Assembly (NCBI GenBank): GCA_023897205.1
Contig: JAHWDD010000002.1
Coordinates: 1,922,001 to 1,986,000, forward strand
Direction: 5' to 3'
Source of the DNA: Exophiala sp. HKRS030
Taxonomy: Eukaryota > Ascomycota > Eurotiomycetes > Chaetothyriales > Herpotrichiellaceae
Length of the DNA: 64,000 bases
The notes beneath the pieces were generated by a model that was not told the origin of the DNA, made no database searches, and worked only from the letters and a program-made list of their open reading frames with translations. Below, one piece after another: positions 12,610 to 24,808 of this stretch (its first letter is position 1; each line of letters starts with the position of its first letter). A program made the translations under genes and the position numbers.

Positions 12610-13486
12610 CTAATGGAGTCGAATCAGTTTCGCCAAATTCTCGAACGCAGCCCTCCTCTTGTCGACAATGTCGTGGAACGTTTCTTCTGGCCCAACTGTA
12701 CCGATGATAATCTGGTCTTCCCCGGAAGCCAGACCTTTGTACGCAGCATCGGTAAATTTGTCAACGGGCATGCCCATGTTCCGTCCTTTCTCCTCGCCCA
12801 TATAATCGTGCAGCTCGGCTGAGTTTGTTAGCCACGGACCAGCAAATACTACGAGAATGGCACTTACTTTGTACAGGTGGAGGAGAAAGCTCAATGACTT
12901 TCACCGATGACTCTTTCAGCTGCTCCCGTAGGCAGAGAACGAAAGCATTCAAGGCCGCCTTCGAAGCTGAGTATGCCGGCAGACTCGCAGACGGCACGAT
13001 TGCCAGGTTAGACCCGGTGCTGACAATGTTAGAGGACTGTGTCTAGGTATGCTGTGCTCACACATACTAAATCAAGCCAGTTTCGGACTTTTTGCTCTGA
13101 AAGAATGGCAAGAACTTCATCGTGAGGTCGACAAAGGACGAGAAGTTGACCGACATCTCGGAGTGAAAAACAGATAGGTCGACTGTTTCTGGCTGGGCAA
13201 GCTTGAAAACACTCTGAATGCCTGCATTGAGGAAGACGCAGTCCAGGTCTGGGTAGGTCTGGGTGACGTTGGAGACAAATTTGTCCATGTTTTTGCTATC
13301 ACTCAGGTCGAATTGAACGGCGCTGGCTTTAGCTGAGCCATGCTTCTGTACGAATGCATTGAGTCGCTCCTGTCTACGGCCGACAGCAATGACTTTGACT
13401 CCTTCGAGAACCAATCGGTCCGCCATTGCTGCCCCGATGCCGGCAGTGGCACCGACCATTAAGACATGTTTGAAAGGGAAAGCCAT
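12610..13486 (-). CDS. short-chain dehydrogenase/reductase (SDR), DltE-like
   Basis: Three exons, 13068-13486, 12868-13019 and 12610-12818, giving 259 residues, standard for a classical SDR. It should catalyse NAD(P)-dependent oxidation or reduction; the substrate is unknown. Seen here: the nucleotide-binding G-A-T-A-G-I-G at 12-18, a G-R-R at 36-38 after the second strand that favours NADP(H), the D-L-S-D and N-A-G-I motifs, catalytic Ser143 (in Y-T-G-S-N) and the Y-S-A-S-K motif with Tyr156 and Lys160. The C-terminal part, with P-P-P-V-Q-T-E-L-H, resembles the fungal DltE-type reductases, in which P-P-x-V-x-T-x-L is conserved. The gene is divergent from a zinc-cluster regulator at 14153, a layout often seen for a regulator and its target. 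Confidence 0.93.
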
Positions 13487-14152
13487 ACTTGACGGTCGAT
13501 AGGATCAAGACGGCGAAGATGCGAGGACACCAGCACCAGCACAGTCTTTGGAGGTGAGGTAGTCTCCAAGTTAAGGGGATGTGTTTTTGGTGTCGTGAGA
13601 GGAATATGCGAATGTTTGTGAGTGCGAGAGCATTTTCAACTCTGTCAAAGAAACGGCGAGAAGTTCATATAAATACTTACCCATTGTGTTGACAGTTTCC
13701 ATCGGGGTTAATACGGAGCATGTATATGGGACTCTCACTCACACAGACACGCACACACACACATGTACTTGACAATAAAGAAGAGGACGATGATATTGTA
13801 TCTGGCCGCACGTTCCTTCGGTCTTAACGAAGCCGGTAGAGAAATGACGCTAAGCCGCCGTAAGTCCTTCCAGAATAGGACTAGTCCGGACTAATGCGGC
13901 GCCCACTGCGTTTTGGCCTAAACGTAACATTTTCCAACACTCGGTACGGCCATCTCGACTTCACCCGAGTCACTTTTATGAGATGGACACGTTTCTTCTC
14001 GCAACTTCCAGACCCCCCGCGCCGATCCTAGAAACATGATCCTAGTTTGCGAATGCACAGGACGGACACATTCTTCCGTTGACGAAATCAGGGCGATAGA
14101 CACGACATCCGCCCCCACAGCTCCATGCCCATAGTCCCTCTGTCCCAGGATT
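13487..14152. promoter_or_regulatory. divergent promoter, SDR and Zn2Cys6 regulator
   Basis: A 666-bp region between divergent start codons. It contains a CA-dinucleotide run at about 13738-13763. No CGG-pair operator stands out. Confidence 0.55.
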
Positions 14153-15643
14153 ATGGTCTATCTCGGCAAACCCTCGAGAGCATGTGCTCACTGCAGGAGA
14201 AGGAAACTCCGGGTAGGTCCATGTTGCTCCTCTGATTTGCTGTTGCTTATTTTCCTCAAGTGTGATCTCCGAAGCCAGGCTTGCGGTCAGTGTGTGAGGG
14301 CAGGCTTAGTGTGTGGAGGTTATCGTGATCCAAACCAGCTCAGGATTCAAGATGAGAGCCAAGCGACGCGGCAGAAAGCTATGGTCGGCATGGTTAAAGC
14401 CCTCCCACCGAGGGTGCAGATACCCCTGGATGAGAAAGCCAAGGGCGCCTTCTTCTCCCACTATGTGATCGGCATGGGAAGGACATACGATGTCCTCGAA
14501 CGTATCGACACCCAGTCCTCACCAGACCTGCATCTGACTGCCAGTGTCGAGGCAGTCAGTCTGGCCTTTTTCCATTTTCAGTATAATTCCCCCAAAGCTT
14601 CGTCACTGGCCCGTGAGAAGTATCTGTCGGCTTTACCTCTCGTCAACAGTGCTCTGAGGTCGCCTCAACAGCTGGCAAGTGATTCGACCCTGCTCTCTAT
14701 CCTCTTTCTGGACCTGTACGAGAAAATAATGCACAACGATCCCAGGTCATCGGAAGCATGGATGTCTCATGTTAGGGGAGCTTTAGCTTTGTTCAAGTTT
14801 CGAACGCAGCAGCAATTTCGGACGTATGTCGGGCGGCGCTTGTCGGTGCGTCTTTTCACAAACATGTTGATCAGCTGTGTCGGGGCGGGCGCACCTGCTC
14901 CAGTTGCCTTACTCCGGTTGCGTCAAGAGGTAGCCTCGCATATTGACGATTCTGACCCAAAATGGCGAGTGACGGGTCTTGTGATGGAATATACACTCCT
15001 CCGAGCCGAGTTGGACAGTAAGTTATTGTCGAACAATGAGAAGATCAGGCTTGCAAAAAAGCTCGACCACAAATTCAAGGTATTGGCAGACAATTTGCCG
15101 GCATCTTGGGTTCGCCACCGTATTTCCCTCGATAAGCAGTCCACCGACGTGCTTGAACCATATTACGATGTTTACCCGGACTACTTCGTTGCCCAGACTT
15201 GTAATGTCATCCGAATCATGAGAATTTGCTTGAATGAGTCTATCAGGACGATTTATACGGAGATGGCTGGTGAGGGTGAAGATGCCGAGTACAATCGGAG
15301 CTGTGGGCTGTTCGCGTCTCAGATCATCGACGCCATGGCCAAGGAAATTTGTGCAGCCGGTCCTCAGTTGACTGGGGGCGACAACATCGTGTCCAAGAAA
15401 GACGATTTCTCTCCCGTCCGTAGACTTCACTGTTACACTCTCCTATTCCCCTACTATATGGCCGCCAGATACGCCAGTCCCGAGACGAATATCCTGCCTT
15501 GGGTTCTCAACCAGCTAAAGTCCATTGCAAGTAATCCTGGAATTCGACACGCTGAACGAGTTGGCAAGTTGCTGGAAAGTGGAGAGCATCTCCCTCCCTG
15601 GTCAGTATATTGCATACTGGGAAGCTATGCATTTGCTGCATAG
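14153..15643 (+). CDS. Zn2Cys6 fungal transcription factor
   Basis: Two exons, 14153-14212 and 14261-15643, giving 480 residues. The DNA-binding domain at residues 11-38 is a perfect C-x2-C-x6-C-x6-C-x2-C-x6-C cluster, but only if the 48-bp intron is removed: the splice joins K-L-R to C-D-L. Without splicing, 16 extra residues would be inserted before the third cysteine. The remaining 430 residues form the helical middle region of the fungal regulator type (DUF3468-like), with L-A-F-F-H-F-Q-Y-N near residue 125 and L-F-L-D-L-Y-E-K near 175. It likely activates a metabolic gene or genes; the divergent SDR is the obvious candidate (inference). The C-terminus ends soon after a W-S-V-Y-C stretch, and an unseen last exon is possible. 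Confidence 0.9.
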   Translation: MVYLGKPSRACAHCRRRKLRVGPCCSSDLLLLIFLKCDLRSQACGQCVRAGLVCGGYRDPNQLRIQDESQATRQKAMVGMVKALPPRVQIPLDEKAKGAFFSHYVIGMGRTYDVLERIDTQSSPDLHLTASVEAVSLAFFHFQYNSPKASSLAREKYLSALPLVNSALRSPQQLASDSTLLSILFLDLYEKIMHNDPRSSEAWMSHVRGALALFKFRTQQQFRTYVGRRLSVRLFTNMLISCVGAGAPAPVALLRLRQEVASHIDDSDPKWRVTGLVMEYTLLRAELDSKLLSNNEKIRLAKKLDHKFKVLADNLPASWVRHRISLDKQSTDVLEPYYDVYPDYFVAQTCNVIRIMRICLNESIRTIYTEMAGEGEDAEYNRSCGLFASQIIDAMAKEICAAGPQLTGGDNIVSKKDDFSPVRRLHCYTLLFPYYMAARYASPETNILPWVLNQLKSIASNPGIRHAERVGKLLESGEHLPPWSVYCILGSYAFAA

Positions 15644-17240
15644 ATATGAGAACTCCTCAAGGTATACAATAGGGCAGAGGAGCATTGTGCGTCATCAATT
15701 TCACGACCTGGCATCGAACTCTGGATTCAATACAATGGATCTGGAGTTTCAGTCGCCTTTGGGGTGATTCCATCTTGTTGCGAAGACGCCCTTGGCAATA
15801 TGCTGTATGTCTCTCACAATGCATATCACTTGTGGCTGTGAGACCTATGTCTGAGTGCTTCATTGCTGTCAACTGGCGGCGCGGAGTTAGGCTTGCGTCA
15901 GCAGAAACCCTGTCAGCATTGTTACGTCGGAACAACAATTTTCAACCCAGCTCAACAGACCAATGTGACTCACATATCGCAGGCGACACGAGAAAAAAAT
16001 GTATGTTCTGCCGAACCAGAAAAATGCAAAGTTGAAGACGACGTTAGAAAAGAAGCTCAGCTGAGAGCAAACGACCGCACTACAACTTAGGCAGATGGGT
16101 GATCACAATGTACCTAACGCCGATGTGCCTCTGCACACTAAGCGACGACAGTGTCCCTGATGAGACTACGAGTTACAACCTCCTCAGCCAATTTTTGGCC
16201 ATTGGGCAAAAGTACGGAGTACCCTCTCCTTCGCATATCAACTGCTGGAAGGATTCACGTCACTAGCGCTGAGTGGCACTTACAGTAGCGCCTCTTCTTG
16301 GGGCTCCCCTTCAATCTCGCTCCTCCTGTTGACCGGGATGGCCAACGCTGCATTATCATTGTTTCGACCACGATTCGGCCGTCATTATTACTCCGTATCC
16401 TCGTCCCTATTGTTGCACACTAGGAAAGGATGCCAGTATCCTCAAACCACTGGCGCTCAACGTCGCGGCCTCACAGGATCCTACCAATGACCACGTCACA
16501 CCAAATTTGTATCACATCTTGGCAGCCAAAGATAAGTATTGCTCTCGCCCCAGGCTGGGGGGTGACTCAGCATAGCGTGGCTCGGACAAGTTTAGTCCAT
16601 GGCGCCTGCTGGCCTCACAGGGCTGGCTGTTGTACCGAAGCTTGTCTCACGTCGTTCTGCTAAGCGTGGTGTTTGGAAGTGAATGCGCGAATCCATCTGG
16701 GTTGCGTTTCCGCAAGGATCAGTGGCGCCATGCAGGAGACAAACATGTTCCTCGATTTCCACTTGCAGTCCGGTACTCTGTATTTCGTGCAACCTGGACT
16801 CATCCACTGATCGAAGTGTAGTAATCAAAACGCCTGCGGCCCCCACGCGGCTCAAGATATATCGCCCAAACTTAACCAGACGGGACGCCTGAATCTAGAC
16901 GGCGATATCACGCCCTTAGCCCGCAGTATTTCCTAGGGTGTTTCTTGATCGACTAGGGCTTAAAATATAGCGTCAGGTCTGGTATTGTCACTACCGCTTC
17001 AGCGCTCTGGGGGCTACGTTACAGTATTCCTTCAGATATATCCTTCGCAATTGTCCAGGCGAAGGTGTGCCATGTATATCTCCCAACCCAACTCACACAG
17101 CTCCATATTGGCATTGTGCCAATGTTAGCCTACTCGAATCCTACGCCCAACAGCCAAGTTTACTACCACACGCGGCCTTTGAATTGCGCTCCCTATTGCA
17201 CATCTTCTCGGAAGCAGCACATGATTGCCTTCTGTACTAG
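15644..17240. other. gene-poor intergenic region
   Basis: About 1.6 kb with no supported gene. Exact copies of the repeated word TACGGAGTA occur at 16213-16221 and, in inverse orientation, at 16389-16397. I could not recognise transposase or reverse-transcriptase remnants. Confidence 0.5.
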
Positions 17241-19775
17241 ATGCCTGCCTCACGATATGCACGGCTGAATCCGCTAGCCAGTACTGGGTTTCTCGGGAAG
17301 AACTCTCCAACAGAATCCAGCCAGTTCTCTAACACAGAAGGCTTTCCGCCATCTGAGCCATTCCCATCGCAAAACAGAGATGGAAGTTTCAGCTCTGTGT
17401 TCAGGAAACCTGCCAGAGGGATTGTAACAGACAGCCTAGCCTATACAGGATCCGAGGGGAATTTCTCTCCTCCGCAGCCAAGTCGGTGCCAAAATGTCGT
17501 ATACATGTTCTCTGCTAACTTGCCTACAGAACGTGTACGAACCAGAAGCTCGTTATACAGGGCAGCGTCTTCCGTCTGGTCGTACTCGAGGAAAACAGTA
17601 TCGCAATTCAATGTTCCCAAAGTAGCTGCTCCATGGGACCACGAATATTCCGAGAAGCCAGGGGTAGCACCGCCACCATCAGACACTGTACGGTATTTCG
17701 AGCCTCATCGGCAGCGCAGGAGACTGTTTGTCAATAGCAGTTTCCAATGGCTCATGACCGCCGTCATCTGTGCGGGCCTCGCTGCTGTACTCTACGGGTT
17801 CACGACAATTGACATCGGCGTTACTTCGACGATGAAGCATGTTTTCAACGCCTTGGTTACTGGCCTGTCAATCTGCCTCGGTCTCAACCTTGCTTCGTCT
17901 CTCAAGGGTTACGCTCAAATGATGCGGTGGAGGTTCCTAGCCTCCAGCTATCGGTCTCTCCAGGACTTCGAACTTGTCATGAACTGCGACAGCCAGACCA
18001 AGACATTCCGCCTACTCTGGGCAGGTCGAACGCCGAAACAGTGGTACCCCAACAAAACCCAGCTGATGGCTCTCCTCTCCATCACTGTCAATCTTGCTTT
18101 GCAGGTCTTTACTGCCCTTCTCGGTCTTACTTACTCTATAGACCTTTCAACTGAGTTTGTGAGATTGACGTATGGTAAGGCAATTGCCCATCCTTTGATT
18201 CGTATATTTCTACTCACGAACACCCCTCCTTAGGAAATGTCAGCATTGTTGACTTATCTTACATCGGCAATGCCGCCACCCAGGATCTGTACGGAAACGA
18301 CCTTGGAAGCTCCACGGCTCAATTTGCACAGTTTTCAGCCTCCAATACCTGGGGCATTACAGGTCAAGACTACCCAGTCTTGTTTGACACTTATGCCAAA
18401 GACCGCTCAGGCTTTACGCAGTCGGTTTATGAGAATGAAAATCACACCGCATACTGGTACCGCTTCATCGACCAGTCTCCTCTAGCTACCTCGTTGAGCT
18501 CAGTCAGTGATCGTACAGTCAACTGTACAGCGGAATGCCGATATCGTAAGTACCTGTCTCATTTCGTTTGTCACCTGAAGATGCGAAAATCGTCTATATA
18601 AGGTTGGATTGAGCCGAAATTCATCTATATCACCGTATCTTTATTCCCAGCAAAGAAGAACCAAGAAGACTGACTTTACTCGTCTAGATGAGGTGGTTGC
18701 CGGTGGCTATGCTGGCTTCAACACAGACGACACCGACACGATGTGGGACGTCACCTGGGTCGACGACGATGGGCACAACAACACATGGACCATCAATGAA
18801 GCCGCCACTGGCGCGACGACGTGGATGGCCAACATGACCTCCTGCGGCAGCCGGTGCACACAGGTCTACGCCCTTCAGAGTGCCGACAACAACACGGCCG
18901 ACGTGCCCGTGCCTCGCTTCTTCAGCTGCAAGTCGTACGTCTCGCAGGTGTCCAACGTCGACGAGTACGAAGAGCCGGACGAGTACGAGCTCCCCAACCT
19001 CCAGGCCCAGTATTTGGCTGGCGCGATCGGCTGGTCAGGCGTTCAGACCGAGTACTCGGACGGCTCGCTCGCCAGCGACCTGCAGATGCTCGTGTACCCT
19101 TCCGATTCCAGCTGGAGCCCACCGGGCAACTACACCGAGGGGGACATGGCGGCGTTGATCATGCGCTTCACCGCGGGCGCCGTCGCGGCCATGGACGCCG
19201 GCGGGCCCAGGCTGAACGTCAAGGGCTACGGGCCGGCGCCGGCACAGTTTCTGAACGTGCAGTGGAAGTACGCCGGCGCCATCCTAGGCGCCATCCCCGT
19301 CGCGCAGTTTTTGATCTTGTGTTTTGTCGTGGCGTTTGCGAACAAGGCCATCATCAAGGACACGAGCCACCTGTCCACGGCGAGGCTGCTGAGGCCCGTC
19401 GTGGATCGACTGGGCGACAGCGGCTGCCTCTTGACCGGCGACGAGATTGCCGAGAAACTGAACAACTACAGACTCATTTACGGGGTGAGGGATCCCGGTG
19501 GCGCCATGCCCCCTCGCGGCGCCGACGACGAAGGTCAAATCAGACACGTGGATGTGATTGACGAGAATGAAGGGTTGGGGTATAGAAGGGGTAGAATGCC
19601 CCGGGGAAGATACGATGGTTTGTCATCGTCGTTCCCAGAAAAGGACGACGACGACGACGAAGAGAGGGCGCCGTTGCTGCCACAACAACATCAACAGAAA
19701 ACTAAAAGCGAGAAGCAACTAAACATGACAAGTGATAGACTTCTGGGTAAAAGACTCAGGCGAATGAGTCTATAA
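17241..19775 (+). CDS. multi-pass membrane protein of unknown function
   Basis: Three exons, 17241-18174, 18234-18545 and 18688-19775, giving 777 residues. The start is the first ATG after an in-frame stop, but an upstream exon cannot be excluded. Four hydrophobic segments are visible: about 172-194, 203-225 and 273-297, then one near 645-670 just before a cytosolic tail. Between the third and fourth lies a roughly 350-residue hydrophilic loop with several N-x-S/T sequons and paired cysteines (C-T-A-E-C, C-G-S-R-C), which looks extracellular. The tail has an acidic run D-D-D-D-D-E-E followed by an A-P-L-L-P-Q-Q-H dileucine-like element and a basic C-terminus. Large families of such fungal plasma-membrane proteins exist without assigned function. 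The lower-strand frames over exon 3 come from its high GC content. Confidence 0.8.
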
Positions 19776-20151
19776 AAGGAGCACCACACCTGACTGGGTG
19801 ACTTGGAAAGGGGAGACCTGTGACAGGGGGTTTCCAATTGTATCACTCCCGCGCAGTCCACATGTACATCATATCAATCGTTGTCGAGTTCTTGTTTATG
19901 TCACACGAATGAAGGAAATGATTCTACGCCCTCTCGTACACCGAAAAAAAAAATCATCCTTCACCCTTCTTGTCTTGTCCTATTTTCAAGTTGTCTATAC
20001 GTGTCGTGTATCGTATACCCAATCTAAACAGACCACACTCTATAGTAATGCAACATGCCTCTCCGGAACCGCGCTGTCGTTGGTCTTGCGATAAGCCCCA
20101 GCTTTGGAAGCCTCTATTTGATTTTGCGGCATGCAAATCGTTGAAGTCAAA
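19776..20151. terminator. convergent 3' region
   Basis: A 376-bp spacer between two convergent genes, AT-rich, with a poly-A run near 19945-19953. It presumably holds both polyadenylation regions; no distinct signal stands out. Confidence 0.4.
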
Positions 20152-21463
20152 TCAAAGTTTCGTCTTCTTAGGCTTGCGCATCGGACCTCCTATCATCTTT
20201 TTCCACTCCTCATCCACGGTCTGTTTCTCGATCAACGACTTTGCATTCCACGCTCGCTCGTGTTCCTCCTCGGCTTCTCTCCACAACTTCATCTCGCTCC
20301 CTAGCCATTCGGAGCTATGATTAGCAGTCCTATCGACAGCTTCCATGGCAATCAGGTGGCCGATATCTTCAAACAAGACACTCCGTACACGACCGGCCGG
20401 GGCGCCTCCGCTGCCTCCAATACCAACACCGGTGTGGTCCATCTTGGCTTTGCACGCCTCAGGTGTGCCGACATCTGATTTGCCCCCAAATATGTACAAC
20501 ACGCTGGGTCGAAGTTCCTCGAGGCGGAAGAACGCTTGTGGTCCTTCAGCTCGATAGAATGGGTATATCGTCGGCAGAGAGGGGTTCAGGTCTGGATGAG
20601 TCTTACGGTTGATGGGCTTGCCTTGCCATCCGTAGCCTTGGTAGTTTGGTCGGAGGAAAGTGAAGACCTCTTGGTGCAGAGGGGTCTTTAACGTAACTTT
20701 AGGTGGTCCTTCTGAGTGTAGTAAAGTCGGCATATCACGAAGGCCATGTTGTACCCAGCGGTCGAGTACTCGGGGATCCCATGCTTGGTAGAACTTGCTG
20801 GCTTGGAAACTCTCGGCGGCCTCTTTTCTCGAGGGCCAGACGTCACGTCGGAAAGTGGATAAACGTGCCGGACTCGGACCTGCGTCGGGTGGAACACTGG
20901 AATGGACTTGTATTACGGGGTCGATAAGGATGAGTGTGGTGAGAAGTCGGGGGTGCATATAGGCTAGGTTGACTCTGAGTGAGAACATTAGTAAACGCCA
21001 ACGGAGACACCGCAGTTGGGCCGTACAGATGATTTCCTCCCATCGAGTGGCCTATTCCCACCAGTGGCCGAGGCATGAGATCTCTCTTCATATTGATCAT
21101 GTGTAGCAAATCCCGTGGATGATCATTCCAATTGGGGTCGTTGCCTAGCAGTTTCTCATTGAGGACGCTGCTCTGACCTTGTTGCGCAACGTCTGCGATC
21201 CATATGCTTCTGATGCGGAAGCCGTTCTTCTTTGACCTTGCGTGGATATCATCCCATAGTGGCTCGTAAAGCTCTTTTGGAAATGCATTGGCATGTGCGC
21301 CTATGATTGTTACATCGCCGGGCTGAGGATTAGGATTGTCCTTGGGTATATATTGCTTGACTGCGAGGTGCAAGACGTCCTCTTGTGAGCCGCTCAATGC
21401 CCGTGGGTATTCGCGAATGTGTTGGCAGGGTATTTTATGTTCGACGACGTGGAAGGAGGACAT
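20152..21463 (-). CDS. alpha/beta hydrolase, LPX1/AKT2-like
   Basis: Two exons, 21027-21463 and 20152-20974, with a 52-bp intron just after the nucleophile elbow, giving 419 residues. Seen here: an oxyanion-side G-A-H-A-N at 55-59, the nucleophile elbow G-H-S-M-G-G with Ser140, a likely acid in G-G-K-S-D-V-G-T-P and a catalytic His in D-I-G-H-L near residue 345. The closest family I know contains yeast peroxisomal lipase Lpx1 and the AKT2/AFT-type hydrolases; database entries in this family are often named toxin biosynthesis protein, but nothing around this gene suggests a toxin cluster. The C-terminus ends in T-K-L, close to but not a canonical peroxisomal PTS1 (S-K-L), so peroxisomal location is possible, not shown. 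Confidence 0.88.
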
Positions 21464-22131
21464 TGTGACGGATACTCAGCGCTGCACCTCGAGGACCTCA
21501 CACCGTCCGCTCTTTTCATGTGGAAGCAAGTATGTTGGCAATAAAATGAACTTTTGATGGTGTAGGGTGGAAAGTGCACTTGCCGACTGCGCGCCAGCCC
21601 TGCGACTTGTTCAGAAAAGAGCCGAGGCTCAAACGGTAGTTGGTATTGCCATATCCGTACAGTACGGAAGAGTACCGTCCCGAAGATGAAGCGTCGCCTC
21701 CGCTTGAGTGAGTTGCTGCTGGGATCAATGCGGCTCCGACATCATCTCGCGTACCTGAGGTACAATAGGTAGACATGCGTATGGAGGTTACCGACACTGG
21801 CAATGTAGTGTCCCTGTTTGTACGAAGCACGGTAGACTGTAATCTGTAATAGTGGCTGTTCTAAGCCATCAGGCTGCTGGCTCAAGTACAAGAACCACTT
21901 TCGTATCACCACGTGACCAGTTTGGCGGGCGCGTGTCAATCGCGTTGATTGCTTTTTCGACGCGTGCCTGCGCTTTACTGTACATACGCACTTACTGTTG
22001 CCACAAAAGTCCTCCACTCGATTCACATTCGGTCCCAGTCTCTACAGGCGATGTAGTTGTCCATGACCGGTCTTTTCGATACATGTAGGGGTCTTGTGCG
22101 TAGTTTTGTCGGTACCTCGCCTTCTGCCAAT
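21464..22131. promoter_or_regulatory. divergent promoter, hydrolase and BRCT protein
   Basis: A 668-bp spacer between divergent starts. It contains the imperfect near-palindrome GTACAGTACGGAAGAGTACC around 21657-21676. No gene is supported. Confidence 0.45.
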
Positions 22132-24717
22132 ATGAACGATCTCGAGCACACCAAAAAACGCGGCACATTCGCTCAATGCAGCTTCATCATCGTCCGTTCT
22201 GCAAGTCTAGGTCCCGAACAGGCCCAAGAGGTAAGATGCTAGTCGGGGAACATAATGACTGGTGCTGATTGATTCAATTAGCTCGCCGGTGAACTGAGAC
22301 TACACGATGGCGAAGTCATCTTCGACGACTATCCTGAGAACAATCTCGACCTGAACGGGGTCACGCACGTCGTCTCTGCCACCTACGACTTTCCCGATTA
22401 TCATGCCTGCGTCGAAGCCTTTATTCCGGTGGTCAGACCCACCTGGGTTACGCACTCCTTAGCGAAGAACAAACTGCTGAACCCCCGACAATACAATCCC
22501 GATCCGCGCTACTTCATGTCTGATGTTGTCGCATGCGTCGCAGATCTCCCAGAAGGGGACGCAGACGCTATTGCTGGCGGGATTCTAGCAATGGGTGGAC
22601 TTTTTTCTCTCAGACTCACAAACCAGGTCACCCATGTGATCGCACTTACCGTCGAATCGGACGTCTGTCATAGAGTGATAGATGGGCAACTCAGGATCAA
22701 GGTTGTTTTACCGCATTGGGTGGATGACTGCTTGAAGCTGGGGAGAAAAATCGACGAGCATCCATATTCTCTGCCAGATCCCGACATATTGAAAGGTCCG
22801 ACGGAGAAGGTGCCAATTGCGAAACGCAAGACCCAGGTGGAAGGGGCAGTAAATCCAGATCCGTCTCAAGAAGGCCAAGAACCGGTTGGCCCTCGAAAGC
22901 TGAACAAAGTTTTCAAAAAGAAGACAGTAATGCTATCCAAAGATCTTCGCATATCGAACAATCTCAGAGAAATACTGGACGGAATTATTACCACCAGTGG
23001 TGGTAAGCTAACCGACTCGGTCATGGATGCCGATATGTTCATTTGCAAATACCGCAGTGGCGAAGAGTATCGGATGGCTTCGCGGGCAGGCAAAGATGTT
23101 GGTAACCTCGCCTGGCTCTACTACTTGATTCAGACCGACGAGTGGACGTCTCCTCTACGGCGCATGCTACACTATCCTGTCGCACGAGAAGGACTTCCGG
23201 GATTTCAGGGGCTCAAAATCAGTCTGTCAAACTACAGTGGTGATGCACGAACGTATCTGGAAAATTTGATCTATGCAACAGGAGCAGAATGCACCAAGAC
23301 GCTGAAACAAGACAATACCCATCTAATCACGGCTCATGTTCTCAGCGAAAAATGCGCTGCCGCAAAGGACTGGGGTATCCACATTATCAACCACCTCTGG
23401 CTCGAGGAGAGCTACGCTCAGTGGACGATGAAGAGCATTACGGACAACAAATACACACATTTCCCAAGGCGGACCAATCTCGGCGAGGTTGTTGGCCATA
23501 CACAGCTAGATCGTACCGTTCTTGAACGACATTTCTTCCCACCGGAGGAAGATGTCGAGATGGCTGATGTCGCGGATGCAAAGCCTATGCAGCAAGTCAA
23601 CAACAACACAATTTCGGCAACCAGATTAGATCAAGCACAGAACCATGACAGTGATGCTCGCGAAAGAAACGGAAAACCACGCACACCTGCGCCATCTAAG
23701 TTTATCACCACCGGTAAAGAGAATATTACACCGTCGACTACCAATAGTCGCAAGTCAAAAGAAGTTGCTTCAGCTCGACTGCATGAGATGACACCAGACA
23801 TTCTCCTGTACGAGAAAGAACGAAAGCGTGCCGGTGGAGTCATCTATGGAGGTCGACGCAAGACCGACGAAGGCCGCATAGAGGTGGGCCGAAAGCGATC
23901 TGTTGATGAAGCATCGGATCATGAAACTACTGAGGGCGAAGCTAAGAAAGTTAAACGTGAGAACACGCCGCCAGCTATGCATCTTGTCATATCCGGTTAC
24001 GATAAGTGGGTTGGTCGGGCGAAGCTTGAAGACAATGACAAAGTGGGTAACGTATATTCTATATTCAGGTATGTATACTGACATGTTTAGAAACGTCTTC
24101 GGAGCCTAGGGGTTGTATGCACCATGGATCCTAGTCGAGCGACGCATCTTGTTGCTCCGCGTGTTGTCCGCACGATGAAATTTGTGACAGCGCTCGCATA
24201 CGCTCCCATGGTTCTCTCCACTAGCTACATTGAGGCTTGTCTGGAAGCAAATGAATTGCTCGACCCTGGGCGATTTAGATTGACCGACAAGGAGAGCGAG
24301 AAGAAATTAGGAGTTTCTCTGAAGCTATCTCGCGAACGTGCTCAGAAGAACCGCAATCAATTGCTTCAAGGCCGTACAATATATTGTATGGAAGATATCC
24401 GCGGAGGATTCGATACCTTCAAAACGATTGTGGATGCCAACGGTGGTGACTGCAGGCTGTGGCGCGGCCGAAAGGGTACAACTGTGCCTTCCAAGCGAGC
24501 CGATAGCGAGGCCAGTACTGACATCGACGCTACCAATGATGTGTATCTCCTGAGTAACGACACTGATCGGAAAGAGACCACACCCTTATGGACAAGATTC
24601 AAGGAGATGGCCGAAGGCAGTCGCAAAATTCCACGTATTGTCTCAGCGGACTGGTTGCTGGAGACAGCTATGTCCCAGAAGCTGCTACCCACACAGCAGT
24701 ATGAGCTCGAGGACTGA
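22132..24717 (+). CDS. brc1: six-BRCT DNA-damage scaffold, Rtt107/Brc1-like
   Basis: Three exons, 22132-22230, 22282-24042 and 24091-24717, all joining in phase 0, giving 828 residues. Rtt107/Brc1 binds phosphorylated histone H2A and Smc5/6 at stalled forks and protects replication after damage. Seen here: four BRCT units in the N-terminal 400 residues, each with its closing tryptophan (P-T-W-V, P-H-W-V-D-D, A-W-L-Y-Y, H-L-W-L-E-E-S). A long low-complexity charged linker follows (about 425-610). Two C-terminal BRCT units then begin at the P-A-M-H-L-V-I-S-G-Y stretch and include T-H-L-V-A-P-R-V-V-R-T, T-S-Y-I-E-A-C-L and S-A-D-W-L-L-E-T. In Brc1 this C-terminal pair binds gamma-H2A. An alternative in-frame ATG at 22063 would add 23 residues; I chose 22132 because the BRCT fold begins just after it. 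Confidence 0.9.
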
Positions 24718-24808
24718 TGGAGATACTGTGTTTACGATTTCCATGAATATTCACGACCAGCGAAGCATTGTGGAGGCTGATGTCGATATGGAGGTGAATG
24801 TGTGACTG

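Noticed and set aside
18822..19561. Long frames overlapping exon 3 of the membrane protein
   Set aside because: They result from GC-rich third codon positions; only the frame joined by the two introns has membrane segments and sequons.
20152..21463. Possible toxin-biosynthesis gene, as the hydrolase family name suggests
   Set aside because: The family name comes from AKT2-like relatives; there are no other secondary-metabolite genes nearby, and Lpx1-like lipases belong to the same group.
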